64,000 nucleotides of DNA from Eucalyptus grandis (GCF_016545825.1 NC_052614.1:5722559-5786558); one strand, 5' to 3'; shown: positions 34,650 through 45,959, counted from the stretch's first letter. The notes: generated by a model from the letters alone, not told the origin. Numbers and translations: made by a program.

Positions 34650-35072
34650 TGTTGGGAATGACCGATCTCGAAAAACGAATTCGACGCTAAATCGAACCCC
34701 TAAATCAATGCGGAAGACGAAGCCCGGAAAACACGTATCACCGATCGTAAAGCACACCACGGAGTCGAGCGTACCTTGTTAGCCACGATTAGACACCAAT
34801 GCCGATAGAGGAAGAGAAATTTGTCCTTTGTTTGATCCGATGACGCTTGAAGGGAAGAAAACGGTGGCCTTTGTGCTTCATCTTGTTTCTTTTGGAGGGG
34901 AGAGAGCGTTGGAGAAGACGTACGTTCTTTTCTGTTTCCAACAGTTGTCTTCTCCCTCTCTCTCCTCCCTTTTATACCTTCCCCCATCCACGGGCCTTAT
35001 TCCCGTGGGCCGGGCCTTTTGGGCCCAACATGGGCGGACGGGCCTTAAGCCCATTACCAATTAAAACCATCA
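34650..35072 (-). repeat. 5' LTR of the minus-strand copia element
   Basis: It is bounded by TG at 34,650 and CA at 35,072. The primer site lies directly to its left, and the receptor kinase exon continues to its right. It differs from the other LTR by a few bases, such as a three-base insertion (CATCTT) near 34,880. Confidence 0.93.
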
Positions 35073-35713
35073 CAAGGTCCTGACCTGGACTGCACTACTG
35101 ATCTGTTCCTCAGGATCAGCTGCAGATATCCCATAGAATCAAGCCCAAATGTGAAATCACCCAGGGAAGGGTCGTCTGTGCTTTTCCATGAGGTCAAGTA
35201 CCGGTCCAGGCCTTTCACTCGGTCTATACCAAGCTTCATGCCAGCCAAAAACGAATTACAAGGGTGATCAAAACTCTGCCAGATTGCATCACCCAAGTCA
35301 TTGCCATTTCCTTGTTTTACGACGAAATTGGCGGAATCCAAAAGCTGCGCAATTGGATTCTGGCCTAATCTCAACACATTGGAGGACCAAACAACCCCAT
35401 CGGTACGGTTCAGAGAGTCAAGTACACCCCGAGGAGTGAGCTTTAGGACTCGAAGAGTCATTCAGGGATTTTCTCGGTTTGCTACCCAAACCACCCTCCC
35501 AGCCGATAGCTTCTTGTACCATATGCCCACGTACCGGTTCTTGGAGCTGCCAGGGCTGAAGAATGGTAGCTCAAAGTTCCCGCCCGCAGAGACTATCGTT
35601 TGGCCATCTGTGATGTTCTCGCCAGCTGAAATGGAGTCCAGCGCATAACTCATCTGCAACACAAGGGACATGAAGCACAAGCTATGTAGAAGAATTGGAA
35701 GGCAGGATTCCAT
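35073..35713 (-). pseudogene. Receptor kinase exon 1, 5' part (signal peptide, lectin, start of S-domain)
   Basis: The start codon is the ATG ending at 35,713, chosen because a hydrophobic signal peptide (about residues 1-24) follows at once. Lectin-domain landmarks are [15 protein letters not shown], the cluster [10 protein letters not shown] and [10 protein letters not shown]. Directly after that Pro comes an in-frame TGA. The reading resumes in the same frame with VLKLTPRGVLDSL, so one base lost before the TGA and two lost soon after would account for it. The S-domain motifs IWQSFDHPCNSFLAGMKLG and RSGP follow up to the CAAGG target site at 35,073-35,077. Confidence 0.92.
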
Positions 35714-36735
35714 AGATGTTGTTCAGCTGATACAGTACTAAACTGAGGAAATCAAAGAGGAGAGGCAGAGTAGAGGCAGTTTGGCTGATTAATCTCTTCT
35801 GTCTGTGCGTTGCTCTATGAAACAGGAATTAACCACAATAGTGGACCATGACCACATAGAATGATTATTAAATGATGTGCAAAAGCAACAGTCGACGAAA
35901 TTATAACCGAGTTTACTGCTGGTAAAACAGCATCCAAACAACGTTTTCAAGCTTAGAGCCACCCTTGTAAACATTATCGCGTGCCTCAGACGGACAACAA
36001 GTGTGTGCAACGAAGGCATCATTCCATATCTGCAGCAATGAGAACAGCAGACAAATGATTGGCTTCTAATGTGTCACCAATGGATCTATCCGGGGATATT
36101 AAGATGATGGGCAGAGGAGGAGATTATATCCGTGAAACAACAGATATCTATGCTTGCACGTTAACAGCATAATACTGATTTGTTGGACTTTACAATTGAT
36201 GATTTTTGTACGGATGAGTATGTGGTGTGTTTGTTTTGTAAGTTGACCCCATAACCTAACTTCAAACGTGCTCAAGTTGCATTCTGTACATTGGCCTACT
36301 GAAACCCGCGGAAGAATAGTCGTCATTTCACAAAATGCCGGTTCCCATAGGTTGGAACACGGTTGTCGTTTTAAGTGAACGGCGGTGCCATCACACTAGC
36401 CGTGCTACACTTAATTTATTGAGAAAAAAAAGATTACTATTCTTTTGACATATGACACAGACATTTGCCAAAGTTTACCGTTTAAATCACTTTTAATTTC
36501 TTTCTCAGGTTTGTGCGTATTGCGTAGGAAAGTTATAGTCTCCGAAGAAACAGAGATATTTGTGACATCCGAAGACGAACCTTTGATTTATTTAATTCTC
36601 GTTTTAAAAAATTACACCTGGTCTTTATTCTCCATTTTCACTTTTCATGGTCAAGTCTGAGATTGTTTCCAAATTCTCTTTCACCGTCTCAATACTTGAT
36701 GCCTAAGAACAGAATGAATTGAGAGGATGGAAAAG
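35714..36735. other. Upstream region of the receptor kinase pseudogene
   Basis: It lies just 5' (minus strand) of the receptor kinase start, so it presumably held its promoter and leader. I see no certain TATA box or regulatory motif and no other gene. The small open frames do not resemble proteins. Confidence 0.35.
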
Positions 36736-36739
36736 CGAA

Positions 36740-37125
36740 ATATGGACATGCGACGTGCTTTTCGGGGAAACTCAAAGATTCTCTTCCTGTGGGGATGGGA
36801 ACCTGATAGGAGCAATTTCATGGTGGAGCAATTGTCGGAATTACATTGCATAACGTCATCGTGAGATATTGACCGGAGTGAGATATGTCCTGGAATCTCG
36901 AATTCAGTTGGGTATTGGTACGTTTCAAAATATGGTGTTCTAAAGGTCGTTTGAGGTGCCTTGGTGATGATGAGAGGAGTCAAGCACAATACGCTATATG
37001 AGCTTCAAGGGGGAGAGTGATGGATTTTACTCGACAACGTCAGGTGCATAAGTTTGAAAGTCTGAATTGCGGGCATACTTTTTTGGGACATATTGGCAAA
37101 AGAAGCATTGAGGTTCTAACTGAAA
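36740..37125 (+). mobile_element. Ty1/copia protease to GAG-pre-integrase fragment
   Basis: The plus strand reads CPGISNSVGYWYVSKYGVLK (about 36,888-36,947) and GALVMMRGVKHNTLYELQG (36,956-37,010), then FWDILAKEALRF or, in another frame, YFLGHIGKRSIEVL. These match the protease-end and pre-integrase region of copia polyproteins. It shares blocks with the remnant at 2190-2280. The fragment is cut at 37,126 by an LTR-like start. Confidence 0.7.
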
Positions 37126-38105
37126 TGTAACATCCTCGATTTCAATCCCTCTTTTGCTTCTGATTAGTAGGTCAAGGATTGGCCACATGATAGGTTGAAG
37201 GAACTACTCACGGATCGGTCAAAGGACCGCTTGACTGGTCCAAGGCCCAACCATTAAGCCCTAGCCCTAGATCATTGACTTATCCGAGAGAGTGATTTTA
37301 ACTTACGACAAGCATCTCAAGGATGGCTTTGCCACGAACCTCGGGTGCATCAGAATGATCATTTGAGAATGTCCATAAAAAGCCCTTGATGGGTCCCAAT
37401 TGCGCTTTTAATGGCCTATTTCCCATGTTCACCATATTCTTTGGAAATAAACAAAATATAATATTCTAGAACCTCCTAGTCATTTAATGAAAGGGGTAAT
37501 TCATCACCTTAGCTGACCTTGAGAAGATTCGATAATGATTATCAAATATTTGCCTTGAGGATTAAGTTGATGAGTCATAGTACAAATGAACCAATCAAGG
37601 GAAGGTTTAAGAGAATTTAGCTTAGGGAGCAAAATCTTGAAAGTAGGCCATACAAGAAATATCCAAATCTAATGATTACAGAAATCCAAACATTAAATGC
37701 AAGAAACCTTATCATCATCTTAGGTGTCCATCTTAAGATCATGTAATAATACTAAAATATTTGTCTTAATGAATAAGTTAGTAATTTGTGGCTTAAGTGA
37801 ACTGCCCCATGAGCAAGAATAGCCATGAAAAATGTGCCAAAAAAAAAAAAAAAAATCCAAGACTTATGATGGCCATATCTTAAGCATTAAATGAAGAGAT
37901 GAATCACTAGCTTAGGTGGCCATTTGAAGATTTGATCATTGTTACCATAAGATTTTCCTTGGAGATTAAGTCAGGCCAAGTAATGATGAAATTGTGGCTT
38001 ACAAGCTTTGGTGGACCAATTAAGAGTGGCTTGGAGAATGAGTAGCACGCGTTCTTTCGAGACTAGTCATTAAATGAAGATGTGACTCACGAACTTATGT
38101 GGCAC
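37126..38105. repeat. LTR-like start followed by diverged 190-base tandem units
   Basis: TGTAACATCCTCGATTTC at 37,126 resembles the Tekay-type LTR start TGTAACATCCTGAATTTT at 41,462. From about 37,480 a unit of roughly 180-200 bases recurs about four times (near 37,480, 37,690, 37,870 and 38,065). Each contains a form of TTAAATG then GATGAATCACTAGCTTAGGTG then GATTAAGT. Copies are strongly diverged. A poly-A tract lies at 37,841-37,855. It is probably a decayed LTR with internal repeats. Confidence 0.4.
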
Positions 38106-38205
38106 GTGTCCCTCTCTCCCTGTGGTATTCTCGTTTTGGGTTTTCCATGTAAATCTTGCGTCTCGTGTAATTTCAATTTTCCTTTTATCTTTTGCTACTT
38201 GTGCT

Positions 38206-39815
38206 TCAATTGGTGCATCTTTTGGCATTTTTCCACAACATACCCTCCAGAAACTCAAGGGCTCGAATGGAAGTTCCATCGATATATAGCTCTCTCAAAG
38301 CTTCCAAGCAACCTATATCTTCTGGTAACTCTTGCACGAAGGTGCAGAACTTGATATCCAAATAAACTAAGTTCCTTAGCTTGCTAATGGACATGACAAC
38401 AACTGGAGGTAATGCAGAACAATTTTCCAGGGTTAGTCTCTCTAAGTTTACAGGAGCATGGAAAAATGGAGATTTAGTTAGCCAACGACAACCTTTTAGG
38501 ATCAAAGCTTTCAAGTTGTTGGCCCTCTGCAAAACAAGAGAATAATATAAAAGCCTTGTTTCTACAAGCTGATGTCAAAATTGATGCAAAAAAAGAAAAA
38601 AAATGTGCAGGTATGCCATCATAATTTGTTTCCAGCGCTTCCAATTGCTGGAGGTACTCCCAGACAAATCAAGAACGATCAATTTTGACAGATCTAAAGC
38701 TAGCAGGGTGGAGATATCGTTGCACCCTTGCCATTCAAGCCACTTTAACCTTCAAAGGAAAAAAATCCTCTCTGGAGCTCTTTGCACTCTGCTTATATGC
38801 TTTAACAATAGTGTGGTTCATTTTCAGATACTCAAGCTTCGAGAAATTATTAAAAAATCTACGTTTAGGATGTAAATGGGGTTGTCAAATGTGTCAATTA
38901 GGGGCTTCAATTCCAGTGTCCTGCCAATCCTGGAACAATCGTAAAAGGAGAAAGTGAAAGAGATGCATTTTAAGTATTCAAAAGAAGTATTGTAATGCAA
39001 ACTATAAAAGAGACATCTTTGTCTTCTAGATTTACCGTCCTTTCATTCAATATTGGTTCAATGTCCTCCCAATTCCATAGCCTGCTCCGCTTGAAAGGTT
39101 CACTTGGATTTTCTTCCTTGACAATCTCCCTCCCAAGAAATTTTAGTTGATTATGCATCCACAATTCATTATTTTTTCTGATTTTTACCATAGACATGTT
39201 ATGAAGCACGTTGATTCCTCTATAAGGATCATATTTCCCAGCTTCCTGTATGTAAGAGGTCATTGTCTAGTCCTTTTCCACGAAAAAAAAAATACTATAT
39301 CGAGAAATATCTCTCAAGCATTTTTATTTAAATCATCAAATCTTCTCTTCAGAATATGTTTTATTTCCTTAGAGTAAGGCTCTCGGTTCAATCCATCCAA
39401 TGCCTCCTTCCAAAACTCTATGGGCTTTCCACGTAAAAATGAACTAACAACGTTAATAACCAGAGGAATTCCTCTAGCAGCCAATATAATTTCACATGCC
39501 AAAGAGGAAAATTCCTTTTTAAGAAGTTTTTCTCTAAGAGCATTACAGAATAGCTGAAAAGCATGGTCATCATTCATTTGTTTTAGTTCGTACTTTTGAA
39601 CGAGAATGTTAACAGTATTGCTGCTTGTAGGGGTCACAGGCACCTCATTATACTTGTCAACAAGATTGCTTGTCACAGAGATCACAATGATCCTGCTCCC
39701 GAACCAAACCAACTTAGATCTCCAGCTGTTGAACTGATTTGTTTAAAATCACTAACATCGTTAAGGATAATGAGAACTCTCAGATCTCTAAATCTGTACT
39801 TGATAATTTGGTACC
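38206..39815 (-). pseudogene. Truncated TIR-NBS-LRR disease resistance gene
   Basis: Such proteins are intracellular immune receptors. On the minus strand from about 39,810: the kinase-2 region VLIILNDV, the kinase-3 region WFGSRIIVIS, then LKQMNDDHAFQLF and GIPLVINVVSSFLRGKP (GLPL motif, here GIPL). Next comes the ARC2-type segment LWMHNQLKFLGREIVKEENP and KRSRLWNWEDI (38,970-39,263). LRR-type parts follow: LKWLEWQGCNDI near 38,730 and LKALILKGC, LERLTLENC and LVYLDIKFC in the frame 38,206-38,532. The TIR domain and P-loop are missing, the frame breaks at 39,314, near 38,960 and at 38,540, and the LRR is short. It is a dead fragment. Confidence 0.85.
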
Positions 39816-40799
39816 TTTAGTAGGAGATTAATATATTACAATCAAGCTTTACCTTCCATTTTTTGAACTGTGGATCACATTACCATTTGTTCCTAGTAAA
39901 TTTACTAAAACATATACTGAACATAAGTAATTTCTCATTTGTAGTAGACAATTTTATGTGTAATAAAAACACTCGTTGGTATTTAAACATGTCATTTCTA
40001 GTATTATCTCCTTTTTACGAGTGTAATATTGATGAAAAATAATTGACCAAACCAAATAAGGGTATTATCACCCTAAGACAAAAATAAGAGAAAAAAAATC
40101 AAAAAAAGGGAAGTTTTAAAAAGAAATCAGAAAAAAAAGTAGTTTTAAGATTAAGAATTAAAAAAAAAAAAAAGAAAACAAAAAACAAAAGGGAGTGGTG
40201 GGCATTGGTAATCACAACTCCCTAAGGGAACTTGATCCCCTCTTAGGATGCATGTAAGTAGTTTCAATAAGTTTTAGGATTGAGTAACATGATTCTATAC
40301 GTCCGAGAGGACTTGAATTGGGGAGAAGCCACTAGATTCACATGTTCTTGGCTTGTTTCTTCTTCAAGTAACTGTAGGGCAATTTTGTAAGGCGTCTTGC
40401 CTAAGATAATGCTGCAAAGTGGGGCTTCCAAAAGCGCAATAGTTAAGAAAATAATTTACCCAATCCCTTTAGAACATTTTTCTTTGGTAGTGGCCAATTT
40501 TTATTTTTTTTTGGGTTGTTTGATCGCCAATAACTTATTAATTCATAAATAATTCGCCTATTTTTCCACAGACTTCTTTTGGTCATTTAAAACGATTTAT
40601 CTTTCTGGTGAGATTTTTATTAGTTTGCGTGTCATACGCCTCATAAAAATACATCATCTTGTTTCTCAAAATTCGCGAGAACCTGTTACATATAGGAAAA
40701 AAAAGAGGGGGCGATTCAATGATTTAAATGAATAACTCATTAAAAATATTTTGATATCACAAAAAATCTCAAATTATGCTTACTGTAATATAAATATTT
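39816..40799. other. AT-rich intergenic DNA, no gene
   Basis: Where the P-loop and TIR exons of the resistance gene should lie, nothing recognisable remains. It contains A-rich tracts (40,080-40,190), a poly-T near 40,500-40,512 and many short repeats. No transposon ends were identified. Confidence 0.4.
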
Positions 40800-41461
40800 G
40801 GAAAATTTCCAAATAAGGGCCTACAATGCCCTCATTTTCTCAAATAAGGGCTTAAAATGGGCTTTATTTAAAAAAATGCTTGAAATGGTTATATTAGTCT
40901 AAAAGAAGAGCCTAAAGTGATTATAGCCTTTTCAAACAAGGGCCGAGCCTCATTGGCCGGCAAAAACTACACTCGATAAGGGATAGTTTCCTTCAAATAT
41001 AATTTATATTTAATTAGATTAAAAATAAAAAAAGAAAAATTAAATAATTAAGAAAAATAAAAACACAAGCCACCGCCCCATCGGTGATGGGGGTGGTGGT
41101 GTTGCCGGCGCTTGGCCGAGGGCTAACGACCCTCGCCCACTAGAGACAATGCCCAACAAGGCCTAGCCTAGTGCCACCAAACCTAATCAACAAGGTCCAA
41201 GGGTGCTGGGTGAGGGCCAGTGACCCTCGCCTTGGTTAGGGCGAGGCTAGTGACCCTCGCCTAAATTTGGGAGAGGGTCACCCCTTCCCTCGTCTCTAGT
41301 GAGGGCCAGTAGGTCCTCGACTCTAGTCAGCGAGGGTCGCCGGCCCTCACCTAGGCGTCAGCCATCACTATTGCCTTGCCGATGATGCGTTGGCAGCCAT
41401 AGGTGGGATGGAGCCCTTCCTCCCATGTGTGTGCATGTGTGCATGTGTGTGTGTGTGTTTT
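40800..41461. repeat. Interspersed repeat with GC-rich GAGGGTC/GACCCTC motifs
   Basis: The left part (40,800-40,985) repeats phrases of the type AAATAAGGGC at irregular spacing. The right part (41,070-41,370) has many copies of GACCCTCGC or GCGAGGGTC in both orientations, so the strand can fold on itself. A (GT)n tract (about 41,425-41,460) separates it from the Tekay LTR. The class is unknown. A nonautonomous DNA transposon is possible, but I cannot define both ends. Confidence 0.5.
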
Positions 41462-42428
41462 TGTAACATCCTGAATTTTAGGTTTTGTCTTCGATTGAAT
41501 AAGTTGGGTTTTTCATCGATGTGCCTATAATTCTTTTCCTTGAGCTGATCACTCACGGGATAACTAATCTATCAGGTAAATCCGTTAAGGAATCTAAACG
41601 CAATAGACTTGAAAATTCGACCAGGAATCGATTGCTCAACCGTGCTAATCTACAAGGGCCATTACGAAACCGTCAAAATCAATCAGAGACTGGTGCTAAG
41701 TTGATTTGATAAAGATATGTGATTAGTGTATGGGTGATCCCGCCTAATTGCAAAATTTATGCCAAACGGCACTAGACCTATTATTCTGTCATTTTGGTAC
41801 CATGTGTCTGTATTTGAAATCTCGAGATTTTCACAACAACTGAGAGTTACCAATGTGTCAAAGATGAACAATGTGGTTTGAAAATAATCGACCATAGGTT
41901 AATTGCATTAAAAATCCCTAAAAGTTACCCGGTAGGTTAGGTCACACTAAAGTCATGCCAGATTGAAATTAATTGTGAATTTGAACCCGATTTTAGAAAT
42001 TGAAAGTTCTATCAAGTCACGATTCATTTATAGGATGTCATCTCGTCTTTTGGAGAAATTCCGTCGAGTTCGGGATTTTTACGGAAAATCAATTTGGACG
42101 ATTCAGAAAAAAAGAGAGGGAAATTCGGAGAGGCCAAATTGAGTGGATGTTTGGCATCCTTAGAGAGCTACTTAGTGAAAGGAAATCGTGGAAAATTGTG
42201 TGGGCTTCCTCCTTAGCAAAATTAGACATCAAATTGGGGAATTTGGTAAAGAAATTGAAGTTCTATTAGTGAAATTCGGAGGCTGGTTTGTGGGCTGCAA
42301 CTTTTGGCACCAAAATTGAGTTATTTGTGGAATTTATTTGCAAGAAAGTATATGGGGGACACAAAGGATAAGCATGAACACTTTTGGTTCAAGGAAACGA
42401 TGAATTAGATATTTTATATTGACTTTCT

Positions 42429-42468
<40 letters not shown>

Positions 42469-42758
42469 TCCTCCTCCTTCCATTAGTGCGACCCATCCCC
42501 TTCGCTACCGACCTCCCTCCTCTACTTACCTTCTTCTTCCTTTTTCTTAGTCCCACGTTCTTCACCCCTCCCTTTGCTACCCATCTTCTCCACTACGTGC
42601 ATCACCACCGAAGCCTTTTGCCCATCTTCAATGCCGCACCTCCACAATTCCTTGTCTCTCCACCGAAGTCAACTCTAGCGGATTTCTCCTCAACAAGCTC
42701 CACGAAGTTGACTCCGCAAGCCCCTCTTGCCTATGTGCCAGCTCCCTCCTTTGCTTCC
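41462..42758 (+). repeat. 5' LTR of the Tekay-type element, left part
   Basis: It starts TGTAACATCCTGAATTTT and aligns over about 400 bases with the 3' LTR at 57,111. It contains a (CT)n tract (42,433-42,462). It ends at the target site CTTCC (42,754-42,758) of the nested gypsy element and resumes at 50,207. The short frames inside are not genes. Confidence 0.88.
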
Positions 42759-43426
42759 TGATGTGAATCGTTGCGGAAGGATCGTTCTACGAAGGCCCAG
42801 ATGGTGCGAATTGCAAACCTCGACCTCCAATCAAACCTGTGATTGGCAATCTCGGTATGAACATGACATGTTGACGAACACGTGTCAACCAACCAACATT
42901 ATAGACGCCACGAGTGAAAGAATTCGCTATCTCGCTCGATAAGTCGAATTTACCGTCACAAGAGAATCTTTTTTTTTGGTTAAGACCACAAGAGAATCTT
43001 GATTAGGTCAAGTCCTCAAAAAAACAGTAAAAAGAGAACCTCTCAATTCTTTTCCTCAAAAACTAAAATATCTGTCCCCAAAGAAATTTGGCAAATCCTT
43101 TATATAGGCTGCCACACAAACCCTAAAAACCAACCCTAAAAATCTAATGCGTTATATTCTAAAATATTCCTATTTTAGAATATTCTTAAACAAGAATATA
43201 TATAAATTGACTTGGTCAATTATTTGGTGACAAGATAATTAAATTGCACCAAGATTTCCAAGATTCTTCTAGATTTGATCCAAGGTCATCTTCACGCCAA
43301 AGATCACGAACCATGACGCCAACAGCTTGCCTGAATTGTTTGGCCCGCGCTCGAGTAATCGAACCAGTAGGAATAGACAATGGGTCCCTAACACCTCCTC
43401 CTCGATATGACTCGATGTCCACATCA
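42759..43426 (-). repeat. 3' LTR of the nested gypsy element
   Basis: It matches the LTR at 49,571-50,206 closely. The main difference is a roughly 30-base insertion with a poly-T tract near 42,968-42,990 absent from the other copy. Confidence 0.93.
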
Positions 43427-43520
43427 TTCCCTCCCCCGTGCAAAGGATTTTTCCTCAAATCATCACTGGCATAAAAAAGAGTCAAGTCAGAAACATTAAA
43501 TGTGGCACTAACGTCATACT

Positions 43521-44410
43521 TGATATTGCTAGTGTAAACACCTAGAGGGGGGTGAATAGGCGCACAAACTATTTTCTCAAATACGTATGCAACAGATTGA
43601 AATACGATCGATGTAGAGAGAGTAAGGAAGAGAAAATCAAACACAGGATTTATAGTGGTTCGGCTTATTCCAAGCCTACGTCCACTCTTCCGCACTGACA
43701 GCCCACGGGCTGGATTTCACTATGATCAAAAGAGGAGTTACAGCACAGCTTTGCCTTGATTCCACAGTGTAGATGTTCTATCACACCTCCTCAAGGTCTC
43801 TCACAAATATAGACTCTCTTTTGTATACAAGTATTCGCTCAAGAGATTTATCTAAACAAATAGGAGCTTCAGACTTTGGAATTTTTCTATCGCGCACTAT
43901 CTCTTAAACAACTAAGAACGTCTTCCTTATATACTCCTTTATGCCATCATACCCGTTGGCACTTTCCAAAGGAATTCCTCCAATCTACCCGTTGGACGGA
44001 ATCAATTAGGAAGATCGTTCGAGCTATTAAAGGAACGTGTTGATAGCCCATCAATCCTGTTCGCCCATACAATCAGGATCTCGGTTTCCATAAGCGAAAC
44101 CTTCCAATAATATTTAGACAATCATCGAATCTTCAGTCATTGAATCAATCTTGATCAATCAAAGGATTCTGATACGTCTTCTCCAGCCACGAGATCTTCT
44201 CCAGATGATAAGGTTAAATCCCAAACAAAACATCCAGTTCGGGATAACCTTTCTTCAACAGATCAGAGACTGTCAATGAGGATAGACTTTGAGTCTTGAG
44301 TCGGGTGCCGGAAGTCTTCAGACTTTAACGGTAGAGTCTGCAGACCTTCATACTAGACTGACAGAAACATTTTGTCAACTTCAAAACTCTTCACGAGGAT
44401 TTCTCCAACA
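43521..44410 (-). mobile_element. Solo SIRE-like copia LTR inside the gypsy integrase
   Basis: It runs from TGATATTGCTAGTGTA to TTCTCCAACA and is flanked by ATACT on both sides (43,516-43,520 and 44,411-44,415). It is the third copy in the window of the LTR family at 17,199. It interrupts the gypsy integrase: the frame reading LDLPGKY to the right continues as DVSATFNVSDLTLFYASDD to the left of it. Confidence 0.95.
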
Positions 44411-45853
44411 ATACTTACCTGGAAGATCAAGCTTGTAAGCATTATTGTTAACTCTTTCCAAAACCATGAATGATCCATCCCCTCGCGGTAACAACTTAGA
44501 ATGTCGTTGCTCAGGAAATCTCTCTGTGCGCATATGAACCCAAACCCAATCGCCAAGTTCAAACACCACTTCCTTGCACCCTTTGTTAGCTTGCCTTGCA
44601 TATTGCTCAGTCTTGCGCTCAATATTTGTGCGCGTCTTCTCATGCAACGCCTTGAAAAATTCAGCTTTCTTTGCTCCATCTAAATCCACACGCTTATCAA
44701 CAAGTAAAGGGGTTAAATCTAACGGAGTTAATGGATTAAAACCATAGACAACCTCAAATGGTGTAAATTTAGTAGGAGAATGCATGCTCCTATTATATGC
44801 AAATTCAACATGTGGTAGACAATCTTCCCAAGATTTTATGTTCTTTTTAATAATAGCACGCAACAATACCCCTAAAGTTCTATTAACTACCTCGGTTTGA
44901 CCATTGGTCTGTGGATGACAAGTAGTAGAAAATAACAACCGTGTTCCTAGTTTTTTCCACAATGTTTTCCAAAAGTAGCTAAGAAATTTAGAATCTCGAT
45001 CTGAAACAATTGATCTAGGCATGCCATGCAAACGCACAACCTCCTTAAAGAACAAATTAGCAATATGAGATGCATCATCAGTTTTATGACAAGGTATAAA
45101 ATGAGCCATCTTTGAAAACCGATCAACAACCACATAAATAGAATCTCTACCATACTTAGACCTAGGCAATCCTAACACAAAATCCATAGAAATATCAATC
45201 CAAGGATGCGTTGGAATAGGTAATGGTGTATACAAGCCATGTGGTTTAGTTGTAGACTTCGATTGCTTACAAGCAATGCATCTCTCACAAACATGTGTGA
45301 CATCTCTCTTCATATGTGGCCAATAAAAATGTTCATGCAGCACTTCATAAGTCTTATTAATGCCAAAATGCCCCATTAAACCACCACTATGCGCTTCTCG
45401 CACCAACAATTCACGCAAAGAACACTTAGGCAAACATAGTTTGTTTTCACGAAAAAGATAAATATAAAATTTATCAAATGCAGCGTGTTCACATGCTTCA
45501 TAGACTCTCCCAAAGTCATCATCATCAATATATAAGCCCTTGATATGCTCAAAACCTAGATACTTTGCTTCTAAAATAGTTAGAATCGCATACCTTCGAG
45601 AAAGTGCATCGGCTACCACATTTTCCTTACCTTTCTTGTACTTGATTACATATGGAAAAGTTTCAATGAACTTTATCCATTTGGCATGTCTTTTATTCAA
45701 CTTTTTCTGTCCTTTCAAGTACTTCAAGGTTTCATGGTCGGTGTGGATCACAAACTCCTTTGGCCATAAATAATGTTGCCAAGTCTCCAAAGCTCGCACT
45801 AAAGCATACATCTCTTTATCATAGGTAGGATAATTCAATGTTGCTCCACTCAA
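44411..45853 (-). CDS. RNase H end and integrase of the nested gypsy element
   Basis: A nearly 490-residue open frame on the minus strand begins in RNase H ([39 protein letters not shown]). It continues with the integrase zinc finger (His-His-Cys-Cys, ending [11 protein letters not shown]), then the catalytic core with Asp in [13 protein letters not shown], Asp in [10 protein letters not shown] and the Glu-bearing end [15 protein letters not shown]. The C-terminal part runs to LDLPGKY at the insertion of the solo LTR and originally went on for about 60 residues (43,430-43,515). No authentic start codon is expected, since it is part of a polyprotein. Confidence 0.9.
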
Positions 45854-45959
45854 TTATTCGCTGAAATAAGCTATGGGATGCCCTCCTTGCATCAACACGG
45901 CTCCAATTCCTGTACCAGAAGCATTGCATTATATCTCAAAAGCAGCACTGAAATTCGGC

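Larger units (their letters stand above)
27923..35072 (-). mobile_element. Ty1/copia retrotransposon inserted in receptor kinase exon 1
   Basis: LTRs of 424 and 423 bases (27,923-28,346 and 34,650-35,072) frame 6.3 kb. The target duplication CAAGG lies at 27,918-27,922 and 35,073-35,077. On the minus strand a primer site TTGGTATCGAGCC follows the 5' LTR (34,637-34,649). A purine tract GAGTGGGAGA precedes the 3' LTR (28,347-28,356). Domains on the minus strand run Gag, zinc knuckle, integrase, reverse transcriptase and RNase H, the copia order. Stops break pol repeatedly. The LTRs differ at about ten sites by eye. Confidence 0.95.
15834..35713 (-). pseudogene. G-type lectin S-receptor-like Ser/Thr kinase, split by two retrotransposons
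   Basis: These plant plasma-membrane receptors sense extracellular signals in defence or recognition through a lectin/S-domain and signal by Ser/Thr phosphorylation. Across the two insertions the minus strand reads: signal peptide, bulb-type lectin, S-locus glycoprotein, PAN, one membrane helix, juxtamembrane and kinase, in seven exons. Both insertions lie inside exons and carry target duplications (CAAGG, GAACA), so the coding order is plain. Separate damage also exists: a stop after the lectin motif VANRENP (35,462-35,464), a frameshift just beyond the first insertion near 27,880, and a length change in a T tract near 15,945 that alters the last 30 residues. The kinase exons are otherwise open. 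Closest in style to Arabidopsis At4g27290-type proteins. Transcription through 16.7 kb of inserted DNA is unlikely to give a receptor. Confidence 0.93.

Noticed and set aside
33918..34690. Long Arg/Gly/Ala-rich open frames on both strands
   Set aside because: They arise from the GC-rich block in the copia leader, overlap in nearly all frames and have no domain. They are not genes.
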